The notes under the pieces were generated by a model, which made no database searches, was not told where the DNA came from, and was given only the letters and a program-made list of their open reading frames with translations. From Cannabis sativa (lineage: Eukaryota > Streptophyta > Magnoliopsida > Rosales > Cannabaceae), in NCBI RefSeq assembly GCF_029168945.1, contig NC_083606.1:17324041-17388040 (forward strand): a stretch of 64,000 nucleotides of DNA, in the 5' to 3' direction. Below are positions 44,159 to 55,890 of the stretch, one piece after another (the first letter of the stretch is position 1; the number at the start of each line of letters is the position of its first letter). A program made the position numbers and the translations under genes.

Positions 44159-46476
44159 TATGTATATGACTGTTCAAGAGAACTTTGGTATTCTCTCGAA
44201 AAAAAAAAAAAAAAAAAGAAGAGAACTTTGGTATATATTCCACCTTCAATTTTTTAAATGTCCTTTATACTAATCTAAATTACTATTTGTAACCACCAAT
44301 TCTTCTTCATTTCTCCAATCAATTTAATATTAATTATTAATTTATTAACCTCTCATTAAAAACCCTTTCTTTTTAATTATTTTTATGTTGATTCCACAAC
44401 TCCACTCAACCAAGTTATGTTCGTCTATTGATAATTTAAATCTTTATTATTATATATGTTCTCTTTGGAGTTTAGAGTTTTCAAGAATATTTTAAATCTT
44501 TAAACTATTTTTTTTTCTTCCTGCAATAATTTTTTTTCTTGTAATTTTACAGCCATGGAAGAGGTATGATCATTATCGCAGAAAATTCAGATTGAACCAG
44601 TCTTTCAATTCCTATTGAGTAAGATTTAAATATATATATACATATATTATATATATGTGAGACAATATATATTTATATATACACATACAATATATGTAGA
44701 ACATATATATTATGTTTTATTTTTATACAGTTTTAATGAATTTTTTTATGTGTATTATATACACATATAATATATGTAGAACATATATATTATGTTTTAT
44801 TTTTATACAGTTTTAATGAATTTTTTTATGTGTATAATTGATTTTAATTATTATTTTCATGTGTGCTTCACTCTATAATATATCTTTTTTATTTTGTTAT
44901 TTGTAACTCTATTTATATGTATATATTTTATTATTATTGATAACCTTCAATTAACTTCTTAATACATAAAGTTAATATATAAAAGGAGTGACATTCTCAA
45001 AATTCTTCATAGTTATATATCTATTTTTATCTATTTTCTTCTTTTTTTCTAATTTAAATATTATTACATAATTATTCCTAACCACTAATATTAATCTATA
45101 ATGAAATAAAAACTTACTCTTTAAATAGATTTTCTATGTATAAGCTTTTCATTCTTTTTCTTTATTATTATTATTTTTTCAAAATTATCACATTTATAAA
45201 AAAAAATTAATTATTATTTTTCTTTAATAATAAATATTTATATGCTCATTTTCTTTATTAGTTAATATAAGAAATATTTATTTATAATGATAGTAAATAA
45301 TTAAAAGATAAAAAGAATATAGAGAATCAACCGTGAGAAAAATTAATTATAAAAAATAAGATAATATTATTATTTAAATAAATATAAATAAATAATTACT
45401 GATAGTTTTTTCATTTCATAACTATATATATTATAAGTATATGTATTATTATTTTATTATTATTATTGTGGCATTTTTAATATTCTCATATTTCATATTT
45501 AATTTATTGAAAAAAAAATGAAAAGTTTATTATATATTTTTCATCAAAAAGATATATATATATTAAATATTATTGTTATTGTTGTTAATCTTAGTATTAT
45601 ATTTATATATATTCTTTAATCATGTTTTTTTTTTATTTCATATTATTTATTAAATAATAAAATAACAATATATCATTTGTTTCTCATTTTTTTACTGAAA
45701 AAGGGCAAAAAAAGAAATAATTGATTTAAGTTTGAGTAATTATAAAAAATTATTAAATTTTAATTTTACTTATACACCTTTACAATGATATTTTTTCATA
45801 TCCTCTATATTTATTTTATGTGAAGTATATATGTCTTCCTTTTACCAAAATAAGTATATGTATTTTTTTTTTATTAAAAAAAAATATTTAGTGTTATTCG
45901 TAAATTGTATTATTAATAATTTGTAAAATTCAAACAAAACGCAAAGAAAATAAGAATTTAACTATATAAAAAAAGTTTATATATATAGATTTAATCACAC
46001 TAAAGTAATATTTATCTAATAATATAAATAGTTCTTAGCTATATAGATTATAAAAAAAATAACTATAGAAATAATTATTGGCTATATAAATTTGAATATA
46101 AAATTAATTGTTATTTAAGAATGTATTTTTTAATTATTATTAATCACTTAATAATATAATAAAACATAAAAGATAAAATTGATACATACATCATCAATCA
46201 AAATAAAAAATAAATGTATATATTATGAATATTATATTACTCAACTTTTTTTAACAAATTATATTGCACTATTTAATTAATCATAAACTTGATGAATAAT
46301 TTATTAATAGTTTTATACACCACTATCTACATATTTATTATTTCAATAATTATAACTTTATAATAATATAAACATTGTACATACTACAAAATTGATATTT
46401 ATTAGATAAATATAAATATTATTTTAATTAACGATTTTTATAATAATATAAATCATTATGTAAATATATGTCTAAA
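44159..46476. other. AT-rich, microsatellite-rich stretch, no gene recognised
   Basis: Long A/T runs and TA repeats. A short phrase around 44544-44640 after a TTTTACAG acceptor-like site looks mildly coding, but I cannot assign it. Much of the interval to 46505 probably belongs to a plus-strand Helitron whose 3' end is at 46505 and whose 5' end I cannot place (a TATATAAAAGGAG start near 44975 is one candidate). Confidence 0.4.
44676..44835. repeat. Tandem duplication of an 80-bp unit
   Basis: ACACATAYAATATATGTAGA and the following sequence through TTTTTTTATGTGTAT occur at 44681 and again at 44761, almost unchanged. Confidence 0.85.
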
Positions 46477-46505
46477 GACCGCGCAAAGCGAGGTTCGTTC
46501 TCTAG
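46477..46505 (+). other. Helitron 3' terminus (plus strand)
   Basis: CCGCGCAAAGCGAGG, a short imperfect hairpin, is followed by TTCGTTCTCTAG and T. This matches the hairpin-plus-CTAG|T design of plant Helitron 3' ends. Directly after it begins a typical Helitron 5' phrase (TATATATAAAGGAAAGC). Confidence 0.6.
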
Positions 46506-47096
46506 TATATATATAAAGGAAAGCATTAAGGAGTTCAGGTGGCAATTTGTATGAGTTTTTCACCCTCTTCTTTGATTTCTCAATTTTTTAATTTTTATAT
46601 ATTATCAAATAATTAATGTGTCTTCTCATTTCTATAACTTACACTATTGTGTAGTCTCTATTATTATACTACTTTCTATAACTTACACTATTATTATTTC
46701 TATATTACTATCAATATCTATATCAATATCATCAATATCATCAATATATATAGGAAAACTTTAAAGAGGTGACATGGCATCTTATATGGCATTTCTTTCA
46801 ATTTATTTGCTCTCTCATTCTTTCTCATTTTTCTTAATTTTTCTTAGTTTTTTATTTAATCATTTATTATTTTATTCCTATTCCTACCCATTAATATTTA
46901 TTTATGTTTCAATTTTATTACAATACTAATTACTCTTTAATATGTATATAGATATGTTATAAGAATGTGAAAAGAATTATTATTATTAAATCAAACATAA
47001 AAATAATTACAAAGAATATTTATATATAGATATGTATGTATAGATTTGTGATACTCATTACTAAAAATTATAAATTATTATTACTTTTTCTTTTAG

Positions 47097-47210
47097 AATC
47101 CATCAATTTGTGAAATACAAGAATGTCCAGAGTTCATGGCACTAGAGCTTTATGAAGAGGAACACAATGAAATTGTAGAGATATTGCTTTTGGTGTTTGC
47201 ATGTTCTCAT
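47097..47210 (+). pseudogene. WNK-type protein kinase fragment (subdomain VIII)
   Basis: After a TTCTTTTAG acceptor, the plus strand encodes Cys-Pro-Glu-Phe-Met-Ala-Leu-Glu-Leu-Tyr-Glu-Glu-Glu-His-Asn-Glu-Ile-Val-Glu-Ile. Plant WNK kinases have [20 protein letters not shown] here, the substrate-binding loop with the APE motif. The APE proline is replaced by leucine. A small deletion after Glu-Ile shifts the frame; the shifted frame continues Ala-Phe-Gly-Val-Cys-Met, again as in WNKs. It is a captured, non-functional exon. Confidence 0.7.
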
Positions 47211-47264
47211 AAGAATCTGTTATTTAATATTATGCTGCTCAAACTTTTAAAAAAGTAACATGAG

Positions 47265-47536
47265 CATAGGCGGACCCACATTGTAGCGAGGGGGGGCAGT
47301 CGCCCCCCCTGAAAAAAAAAATTGAGAAAAAAATGTATATGTATTTTAATTAGTTACAACATATATTTGTATTAAAAGATGATATTTATAGACATAATAG
47401 TAATCTTGGTGTAATGGTTAAGGTAGTTGGTAAATAGGTTAGAGGGTAAAGGTTCAAACCCTACTAACTACACTTTATATTTTCTTTTTAAATTTATTTA
47501 CGCCACCCCTCACTTTAAATTCTGGGTCCGCCACTA
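47265..47536. mobile_element. hAT-type MITE, 272 bp, with embedded tRNA-like boxes
   Basis: Terminal inverted repeats CATAGGCGGACCCA and TGGGTCCGCCACTA (11 of 14 pair, including the whole GGCGGACCCA core). An 8-bp target duplication AACATGAG lies at 47257-47264 and 47537-47544. The 8-bp duplication and the CAGTGGCGG-like end are hAT superfamily traits. A GC-rich inverted piece GGGGGGGC...GCCCCCCC lies next to the left end. The interior at 47408-47461 resembles a tRNA promoter. Confidence 0.85.
47405..47461 (+). promoter_or_regulatory. tRNA-like A-box/B-box pair inside the MITE
   Basis: TGGTGTAATGG (A-box-like) is followed about 32 bp later by GGTTCAAACCC (B-box-like), the arrangement of an internal RNA polymerase III promoter as in tRNA genes and tRNA-derived SINEs. 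No full cloverleaf is evident, so it is not a tRNA gene. Confidence 0.5.
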
Positions 47537-49189
47537 AACATGAGTAAGAGATTTATATGTTGTTCTTATTTATTTTACCATGCAACTTTCATTATTTGCT
47601 TATCTGTTTGTCTTTTATTTTATTTTTATAATTTTTTTTTCATTATTTGGTAATCAAGAATGGTTCATGCAATTCTGATGCTTATTTTCAGAGTGTTTCA
47701 TGTTTTTAGAAAGTATTTAGTTTAAATCATATTTGGCTTTGTATCAATTTGTTTAGTTTTCTACTAAATTGATTATTGAGATTTGTGGTTTTTCTATCAT
47801 TAAAATAAATTATTTGTATCAAACCAGAGATAGTATTAAAATTATTTGATTTATTAGTTGAAATAAAAAAAGAGCTAATTTTTTTACCACAATGTCTGTT
47901 ATTGGCTTTTATTTTAGTATATATATTTATATATATATATATTCGTTACTATTAATTAACTTATTGTGTCTTTATCTACAGGGATGCTGGCAAAAATGAA
48001 AAAACTAAAGTTAAATTATATTTATAAAAAAATGTATTGGATAAGTCTCTGATTTATTAAATGTCATCTTCTTTTTCAACAAGATGAAGATAAAAACTTT
48101 AGAATAATATATTTATATCATAATAAAAGCTTTTGTGAGTGTAATTGTTACAATAACTTCAAAGTGGTAGAATCTAGATGCTTTTAATTTCCTAGACGAT
48201 GCAATATTAAGTGTATGTGAGTTTAATTATATCATCCCAACAATATATTAACATGTATTATTTATTTTTTTTATATTTGTATATTGTGTGTGGGTACAAA
48301 TTATGTTGTATCCATGGAAATATGGGAATCAATCCAACTTTAATAATATTTTGTTTTACTTTTTATTTTAAGTATTGTTAAATACCAACTAGACAAAACT
48401 TGACATCAAAAAGAGAAGATTTAAATAAATAAATAAAAGAATTAAGAGAGTTTGTGCATAACAAAATTGAATTATTTGTTTTACAGATGCATGGTAAAGA
48501 TTCCAAAAAGATAAATATTTTTTTTTAATATGAATTAGTAAAAAAAAAAAAAGATATTAATAAAAAATATTGTATAATTTTGTAATGATTTTTTTTTTAA
48601 TCTATATTGTAATGAATTTTATATGCATAAATTTTATCTACGAGTTCTTTAATACATCGCAAAAGTTTTTTAAATGACAATGTCAATACCATTTTTACTC
48701 TAAGTGTAACGAGAAAAACCTTATTAATAAATTTTTTATTAAAATGGTTTATAATAATTAACCAATGATCTTTTCATATTCTTATTTATTAATTGTTTTC
48801 TCCAGTATAAAGATCATTTATATTAATAAATAATAAGTTAATTTCTTCATACATAATATACAAATATTAAATTGAGAATATAAAATAGTTTAGCTAATAA
48901 TTTTAATTGTGATATAAAAAAAAGTGTATATGAAAAGCCAATCTCAATTTATATTAATTAATAAATTTTCAAATATCTTAATAAATTAATTTTTCGAGTT
49001 ACATAACATATAATTATTAAACAACATAATGACTATTTATATATTTATAAACAAACATCTTATATTATATAGTATATATACCTTTTAATTTATTAGTAAT
49101 AAATAATCATATCATATCATAAAAATATTTGTGTGATTGATAATTAAAAAATTAATTACACTAAAATAATTAAAAAAATTATAAAAGTG

Positions 49190-49226
49190 GGGTCGAACCC
49201 GCGCGAAGCGCAGCTTAGTTCCCTAG
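49190..49226 (+). other. Helitron 3' terminus (plus strand)
   Basis: CGAACCCGCGCGAAGCGCAG, with a GCGC-GAA-GCGC hairpin, is followed by CTTAGTTCCCTAG and T, as expected for a Helitron end. Confidence 0.65.
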
Positions 49227-52071
49227 TTATACAATAAATTATTCTAGCACATATGGTAAGTTGTCCTAACTTATGTTAAGTGACATGAGTTCAATCCTTG
49301 TAACCTTCATTTGATGATTTTATATCACTTAATTTTTTTCTATTTTATTTTATTTCATTTTTTTAGGAGTTTTATCTCCACTTTATCATTTGGGTGTTTA
49401 TCCAATCCATTTCGCACTAAGTGCAGATTTTATATTTTTGGATTCAATGTATAAAAAATATTATTGATGTTTTATCACACGTCTTATTTTATTGTATACA
49501 ACAATTAGAAAATTAAAAAAAAATCTATAAGAATTGTCCCATAATAACAAGTTTAATTAATATACTATTTATAAAGATAACCGGCAAGTAGGGAACATAA
49601 TAACGGTTCTAGTTTATAGTCATTACTTTTCCTGGTTGTCCCATGTGGATCAAACCAAGTACCACAAGCTTGGTTACTCCTAGTTATCACAAGTTTGGTT
49701 ACTCCTAGTTGTTAATATTTGTTATAAGAAGTTTTCCCTTTAATCTTGATACGATACTCTGTTGTGATCTAACAATTGTAGTTTCCTTATTTGTGTATTG
49801 GAATATAAAGGAAACTCAGAAGGGCCTTCTGGGAACGCACGGTTTTATCTCTCCAGTCTTGTGGTACCGGACATGTCTTCCGGGTACAAATTACTGAAGG
49901 TGGAAGACTTTACGAATGCGGAACCAATATATTTTCATGGAAGGACATATCCAGGTGGGATTGGCCCACTTCTCCTTTGCTGAGGGTCCCACTGATAGGT
50001 TTGCGGTGCTGACTTGGAGTCCACGTGTTCAATACCAAAAACGTGAATAACAGTTACAATTTGGTTCGCACGTCATCAAGACCAAAATTTGGGATAACGA
50101 TTATATTGTGTAATTGTTATATTATATTGTATACAAAAATTATAAAATTTAAAAAAACAATGTGTATAAGAGTTTTCAATAATAATAAATAATATACTAT
50201 CATAAAAATTTAAAATAGTTTACTTCTCTGTACAATCTTAATGTATCGATGATGTATAATTTTATGATGACCTGTCTTGCTATATGTTATACAACCTAAA
50301 ATTTGGGATAACAATTATATTGTGCAATTGTTGATCTTAAAATATAAGGGTAGCAATTCGATCATTCTATACATCTGAAAAATCTCATAGTTATTCAAAG
50401 TTATCATATACTATCTAATTTGAATGAGATCAACGGCAATTGAGATCATTTAATTTTTTTTTAGTGCAAAACTTTTTATCTATTTATTATGCACAATTTT
50501 CTTTGACAAAGAGTAATAACTTTTCATTTGAATATTATTAATTAATGCATGTATTATTTTATTGTTCACTATTATAATTGCAACCTTAAAATTTTTATAG
50601 TATATTCCATACATTATTGTTTAAAACAACAATTTTAAATTATTAAATTAATTTAAAAGTTAAATTAATAATAAATAATAAAAAAATTATGTCTTACCAA
50701 TTCGATCATCTATAGTACGTTTGAAGCACCTTATAATTAAAGTTGTCATAAACCATAAAATTTGGATGAGATCAACAGTAAATCAAAATCGTTCAGATAT
50801 TTTTTTAGTACAAATTTTTTCATCTATTTATAATGTATTTTTTTTATTAGACAAAATTTATTATTCAATTTTTATTTGACAAACTTTTTAATTGATTATT
50901 ATTATTATTATTATTGTATCTGTTATTTTATTGTTCACTAGTATATTTTATGTAATACAACCATCAATATATATTAACAAATAAAAGTTTAAGACTTTCC
51001 ACTACAATAATTACAAACTTTAAAATTTTTATAGTGTACGAATTGTTCCGTATTAGTAAATATTAAAAAAAAAATGAACTATTGTTTAGACAAAAAAAGT
51101 TAAAGAAATTCAAATTATTAAATTAATTTAAAATCTTAAATTAAAAAAAATCATAAATTTTGAAAGGATTGAACTCATGTCATTGTACTTGATATACAAC
51201 AATTTTACCACTTACACCATTGTTATATTATTAGTTGTATTGATTATTGTAGGATTAAATAACTCGAATATTTTGTACTTTTCTAGTTACAATTATTGTG
51301 TTAAGTAGAAAATAAAATTAATTAAAAATATAAAAATTTCAAATTAAAAAAATAATTAATTGAAAATTATAAATAATCATAAGATAAATAATTAAAAAAA
51401 AATTATAGGTTTGGAGTTTGTTAGTTGAATTTGTAATCAATAATATTCAAGATTAATTATAAATAAAAAAATATATTAATTATGATGTAGCTTTCAAAGA
51501 TTAATTTAAACCATTTGATTAAATAAATGCTACAAATTACTATTCCTATTGATAAGTAAAAATTACAATACCAATTGTATTAGCTCCCTATATATATTAT
51601 GGGGTAATTCTACAATGTACTTCCTTCAAAGGGATGTACTGATACATCCTCAATTTGTTTCGGCATCCAAAAAAAATTTTTAGTCTATTTTTTTTTTTAT
51701 ATTCATGTACGTTATAGCTATTTAAGATAACCTACAAAATTTTGAGAAATTCTGAATAATTTACAATATAAAAAATAATGTTCAAACAGTCTATTTTACA
51801 CTTGTATAAAATAAAATAGTCACGCGTGCAATACACTGTTTGAACGTAATTTTCGGCGTGTTAAACTTTTTCAAATTTCTTAAAATTTTGCATGATGTCT
51901 TAAATAATTATCGTACATAACAATAAGAAAAAATTTGATTTAAAAATTATTTCAAGTGCTAAAACAAATAAAAATGTATCAATATATCCATTTTAAAAAA
52001 GTGCTAATATTCTTTATATTATACTTGAAAAAAAGGACAGTAGTGCTAATATTCTTTATTTCATTTATTTA
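49227..52071. other. Intergenic stretch upstream of HO1 with decayed repeats
   Basis: No gene is recognised. A GACATGAGTTCAATCCTT word, resembling a B-box region of a tRNA-like element, occurs near 49284 on the plus strand and near 51163 inverted. Segments at about 50350-50590 and 50698-50940 are diverged direct copies (AATTCGATCAT...GAGATCAACRG...TTATTTTATTGTTCACTA). A GC-richer piece at about 49790-50040 has two short open frames but no recognisable protein. The segment 51395-51600 is the inverted partner of 26480-26680. Confidence 0.5.
51395..51600 (-). repeat. Dispersed repeat, inverted partner of 26480-26680
   Basis: Reverse complement of the segment at 26480-26680 with many exact blocks. 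It lies about 830 bp upstream of the HO1 start codon. Confidence 0.7.
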
Positions 52072-52180
52072 TTGGAATATCCATCCAAATTCCAGGGAGA
52101 GAGGATTCTTACCGATAGACACAAAACACAGAGACCCATAACACGAGCCACCTCTCTTGCCATTCAATCCGCCATTACAG

Positions 52181-52431
52181 TATCTCCTTGCTCTAAAAAT
52201 CCCTCTTGTCTTTTTATATTACTTTTATTTGCCCTACCTTTGTCTTTAAGAGTAAGTGAACCGCCATTTTAAGCCAAACCCATCTCTCTCTTCCTCTCTA
52301 CTTGTCTCTATCTCTCTTCGGAGTTTCAACGCTCTGTTTGGGGCATTATTCTATAATTTTCAAGAGGGGTTTCGTACACTCTTTCTCTTAACAGCACAAA
52401 ATTCACTCTATTAAACTCTACCTTGTTGGCT
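52181..52431 (+). promoter_or_regulatory. Proximal promoter and 5' leader of HO1
   Basis: Upstream of the start codon the plus strand becomes pyrimidine-rich (CTCTCTCTTCCTCTCTAC at about 52283-52300 and TCTCTATCTCTCTTC after it), the 'Y patch' type of plant core promoter or leader. A TTTTTATATTAC stretch near 52210-52221 could serve as a TATA element. The transcription start cannot be fixed from sequence. Confidence 0.4.
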
Positions 52432-54458
52432 ATGGCTTCCTTCATTCCAATTTCTCAATCCCAGACCCTTTTCAACAATACCCGTCTCAGAAAACTCCCT
52501 CCCCTGTTTCTTCCCAGTCCCAATTTGGGGTCCGACTTCTTAGCCAAGTCTGGTTTTGTACGGTTTCAAAATCCTCGTGGGATTACAGGATTGCCCATGA
52601 AGACCGCCAACGTCGTCGTTTCGGCTACTACGGCTGAGAAGCCAAAGAAGCGGTACCCAGGTGAGGCAAAAGGGTTTGTGGAGGAGATGAGATTTGTGGC
52701 CATGAAGTTGCATACTAAGGACCAAGCTAAGGAAGGTGAAAAGGAAGTTAAAGAGCCTCAGGAGCGACCCGTGGCTAAGTGGGAACCTACTATTGAAGGG
52801 TATCTGAAGTTCCTTGTGGATAGCAAATTGGTTTATGATACTCTTGAGGAGATCATTGAGAAGGCATCTGTTCCTTCTTGTGAGTACTTTCTCTCTTTCC
52901 CTTTTAAATAATAATAATAATAATGAAAAAAAAAAATTATGCTTTGTGGGTAATAGGTCTTGTTTAGCTTAAAGCTTCTTTCTTGAATTAGTGCTGATGA
53001 CATATAATTTGTTATTGATAATCATTGATTGCATATATGCGAGTCTCTTATTTATTGGTCTGGTAGCAGTTTATGACTTTATGTTATTGGCTATTGTGGG
53101 TCCTTGTATATGTGATCTTAGTTTGGATCCAAGGTTTGTTATGTCTTTGTCATAAATGGCTCTACTGTTCTCATTGGATGTTTTTTTTTTCTCATTTTCA
53201 TACTTTAACATTGTCAGACATAGTCCTACCTTAAGTTCTTGTTCTTCAGTTGTTGACATGGTATATTCCAACAATCAAAACATTCCTTTGCTGTTAGGAT
53301 TAGAGAACTGAATTATGGTGAGATTCTGGCTAGCTCTCATAGTTGAGTTTGCGAGTGTGTGAATTGTGCGGTGTTCAAGTCCGGTAAATGATCTTATTAA
53401 AGAAAAATAGTAGAAATATGATAGAATGTTCATTCTTTCACTTACATTATATGATCTTTAACTTCAGATGTCAATTACATAACATCATTAGGCTTCCCTA
53501 GGATTTAGTATGATACACGAAATGGACTTTGATTGTTATCAATTGAGACATCTGCTTAATGATTATTTCTAAGGTAGGATAGCTCCTGAGAGTGGCAGTA
53601 GGTAATGTGTCCCGATTTTTCAACTATCAAGATGTATACTGTCGTGGACTCGTGGTGACTTTACTATGATACAGCTAACATACCAGCTTTGCTATGTATT
53701 CTTATTTTTATACAGATGCTGAATTCAGAAATACAGGATTGGAAAGGTCTGAAAGTTTGGCTAAAGATTTAGAGTGGTTCAAGGAACAAGGCTATACCAT
53801 ACCAGAACCGTCTGGTCCCGGTATTGCTTATTCTGAGTACCTCAAGGAATTATCAGAGACAGATCCACAAGCTTTTGTGTGCCACTTCTACAATACATAC
53901 TTTGCTCATACCGCAGGTGGTAGAATGATAGGGAGAAAGGTATGCAAAAAAAGTTCTATTGTATCAAAATGTTTCTTTGTTTCGGTGTCATATTCCTGCT
54001 CAGGGTTAAGCTTTAAGCTATAACTTCATCAGAAACAAATTGTTTCACCTAAATTACGGTTTTTGTCTTCTATTAATTTTACAAGGAAAAACAAAGATGT
54101 CATTCATTCACCAAATATTGAAGCATAAGATTTCTTGTTGGCATCCTTTTCTTTGCATTAGGTGGCTGAAAAGTTATTAAACAACAAGGAGTTGGAATTT
54201 TACAAATGGGATGGTGACCTTTCCCAATTATTGCAGAATGTGAGGGAAAAGCTTAACAAAGTAGCTGAGGTACTTGTCTTTTCTTGTACCCTTTTGAAAC
54301 TTTAATCGGTGTAGGGGTGTGTATTTGATTGGTAAAACATAACTTGTATGGTATGGTTTTCTCAGAGCTGGACGAGAGAAGAGAAGAACCATTGTTTGGA
54401 AGAGACTGAGAAGTCCTTTAAGCACTCGGGAGATATTCTTCGTCTAATATTGTCATGA
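52432..54458 (+). CDS. HO1: Plastid heme oxygenase, HO1/HY1 type (4 exons)
   Basis: Exons 52432-52879, 53716-53939, 54162-54269 and 54366-54458, all with GT-AG introns, join into a 290-residue protein ending in TGA. Heme oxygenase opens heme to biliverdin IXalpha, using ferredoxin as electron donor in plants. In plastids this is the first committed step to the phytochrome chromophore. Residues 1 to about 60 are Ser/Arg-rich with few acidic residues, as in a chloroplast transit peptide. The mature part begins near Lys-Lys-Arg-Tyr-Pro-Gly. His94 in Met-Lys-Leu-His-Thr-Lys is the likely proximal heme ligand. The family signature [18 protein letters not shown] is encoded at the end of exon 2. The length fits the roughly 280-residue plant enzymes. 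I chose ATG 52432; the open frame extends three codons upstream without another ATG. Intron 1 is 836 bp. No lesions were seen, so it is probably functional, and it is the only intact host gene here. Confidence 0.94.
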
Positions 54459-55890
54459 TTTGTAATTTAATGCTGCTGTTGTTGACTGTTGTAATGGCGC
54501 AAGCCTAATGTTTATTAGAACATACCACTGCCATGCCAGTGGAGACTTGTATTATACTCTTGTGCATATTATAATGGCGTCAGTAAGGCAACATATACAT
54601 AAATAAATATAGAACTTATTTTTCTTTCTTTCCACCAAATTTCTGTTCATTTCTTCTTTGTTATTGTGGTGATTTGAAATCACCAGTCAAGAACACAGAA
54701 ACAAAAACAGAACTAAAAGAAATTATAAGCTAATCCAACAATAAAAAGGGAAATTTACAAGAATTGACTAAAAAGCTTTCCTATTTATTTTTTTAATTAA
54801 ATATGTATTTTTTTTCTTTTTTATCTTTTTCTAGTTTTCTTTTTACTTTTATACGGTATTAACTAGTTTTTAGGATAAAGGTTGACACATGTGGGTCCAG
54901 TTTGCTGCTGGTGGAAGGAGGACGCGTCACTTGGCGCGTTATGCAAGATTTTTCTTTTTAAAAAATTAAAAAAAGTAAATATAAAATGAGCTGAGAAAAA
55001 AATCATTGGATAAAGTAAATATCTGATCATTGTTATTTTTTTTAGAACAATTATGATTGAAAAAGCTAAATAACCACAAATATTATTCACTTTAATATTT
55101 TACTATTTTTTTTAATTTATTTTAAAAGAAATTTATTTTACTTTTAAGAAAAATATTTTTTTTTCTTCTTTATTTTGCTCCTTTTTTTTTCATATTGTGT
55201 CACAAATGTTACTTTTTCTACAAAATATTTTTAGATAAAAATATATTAGATCAATCTGAAAAAAAAATAGATAAAATTAATTTTATTAAGAATTTTTACA
55301 TATACAAATACACATTTTTAAATATCTAACACAACCTCCAACTAATTTAATACTATTGTCTTTATCAATTTAAAGTGAATAAAAAATATAAAGAAAATTT
55401 ATATAAAGTACATAAAATTAAACTTTTTTTATTGATTCTGTTTTTCTTTTAATTAGGTTTTTTTTCTTTTTTTTTTCTAAAAAAAAAAACTATTTTTTCA
55501 CGTTACTTTCCCATAATAGAAATGTGAAAACAATATATTTTAAAAATAAAGAAAGAAAATAACCTTCTGCATTTTTGTTAAAAAAAATTACATAGATTCA
55601 AAAAAAAAATTCCGACATGTGATTTTAAGCGTGATGTTGACTAAAGAGGTTGCAATAGGAGATTGTAATTAGTACCCCTCTTTATGAAATAATCTTAAAA
55701 TATAACCAAGTTTATATATCAAATCAAATTATACGAGTTGATGTACAAGTGATTTAGAGTTGTTTTTAAATTTATTTTATTTTTTAAGATTCTTTTTGTG
55801 TGTGTGAGTTTTTTTTTATTTATTTTTTTTTAAGTTAACACAAATATTTGTTAATGCCTAATAATTTTTTATGTATTATATGGTCGGGGT
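54459..55890. other. HO1 3' flank and AT-rich intergenic sequence
   Basis: The 3' UTR probably extends to about 54620, where AATAAATATAG could serve as a polyadenylation signal. Beyond this the DNA is A/T-rich without recognisable genes. The minus-strand frame at 54863-55090 looks fortuitous. Confidence 0.45.

Larger units (their letters stand above)
46501..49226 (+). mobile_element. Probable non-autonomous Helitron with a captured kinase fragment
   Basis: Starts with TCTAGTATATATATAAAGGAAAGCATT-like sequence (quoted only in part) followed by GGAGTTCAGGTGGCA, a phrase seen at other Helitron starts in the window. It ends with a GCGC-GAA-GCGC hairpin at about 49201-49211 and CTAG|T at 49223-49226. 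The interior is A/T-rich, with a WNK-like kinase fragment at 47097-47210 and a hAT-type MITE at 47265-47536. The 5' boundary overlaps the preceding 3' terminus by a few bases and is uncertain; a second start-like phrase lies at about 46741. Confidence 0.5.

Noticed and set aside
47405..47475. tRNA gene
   Set aside because: A- and B-box-like words are present, but no acceptor stem or full cloverleaf could be drawn.
49709..49983. Two overlapping open frames in a GC-richer patch as a possible exon
   Set aside because: No recognisable protein, no splice signals that fit, and they lie in decayed repeat sequence; left unassigned.
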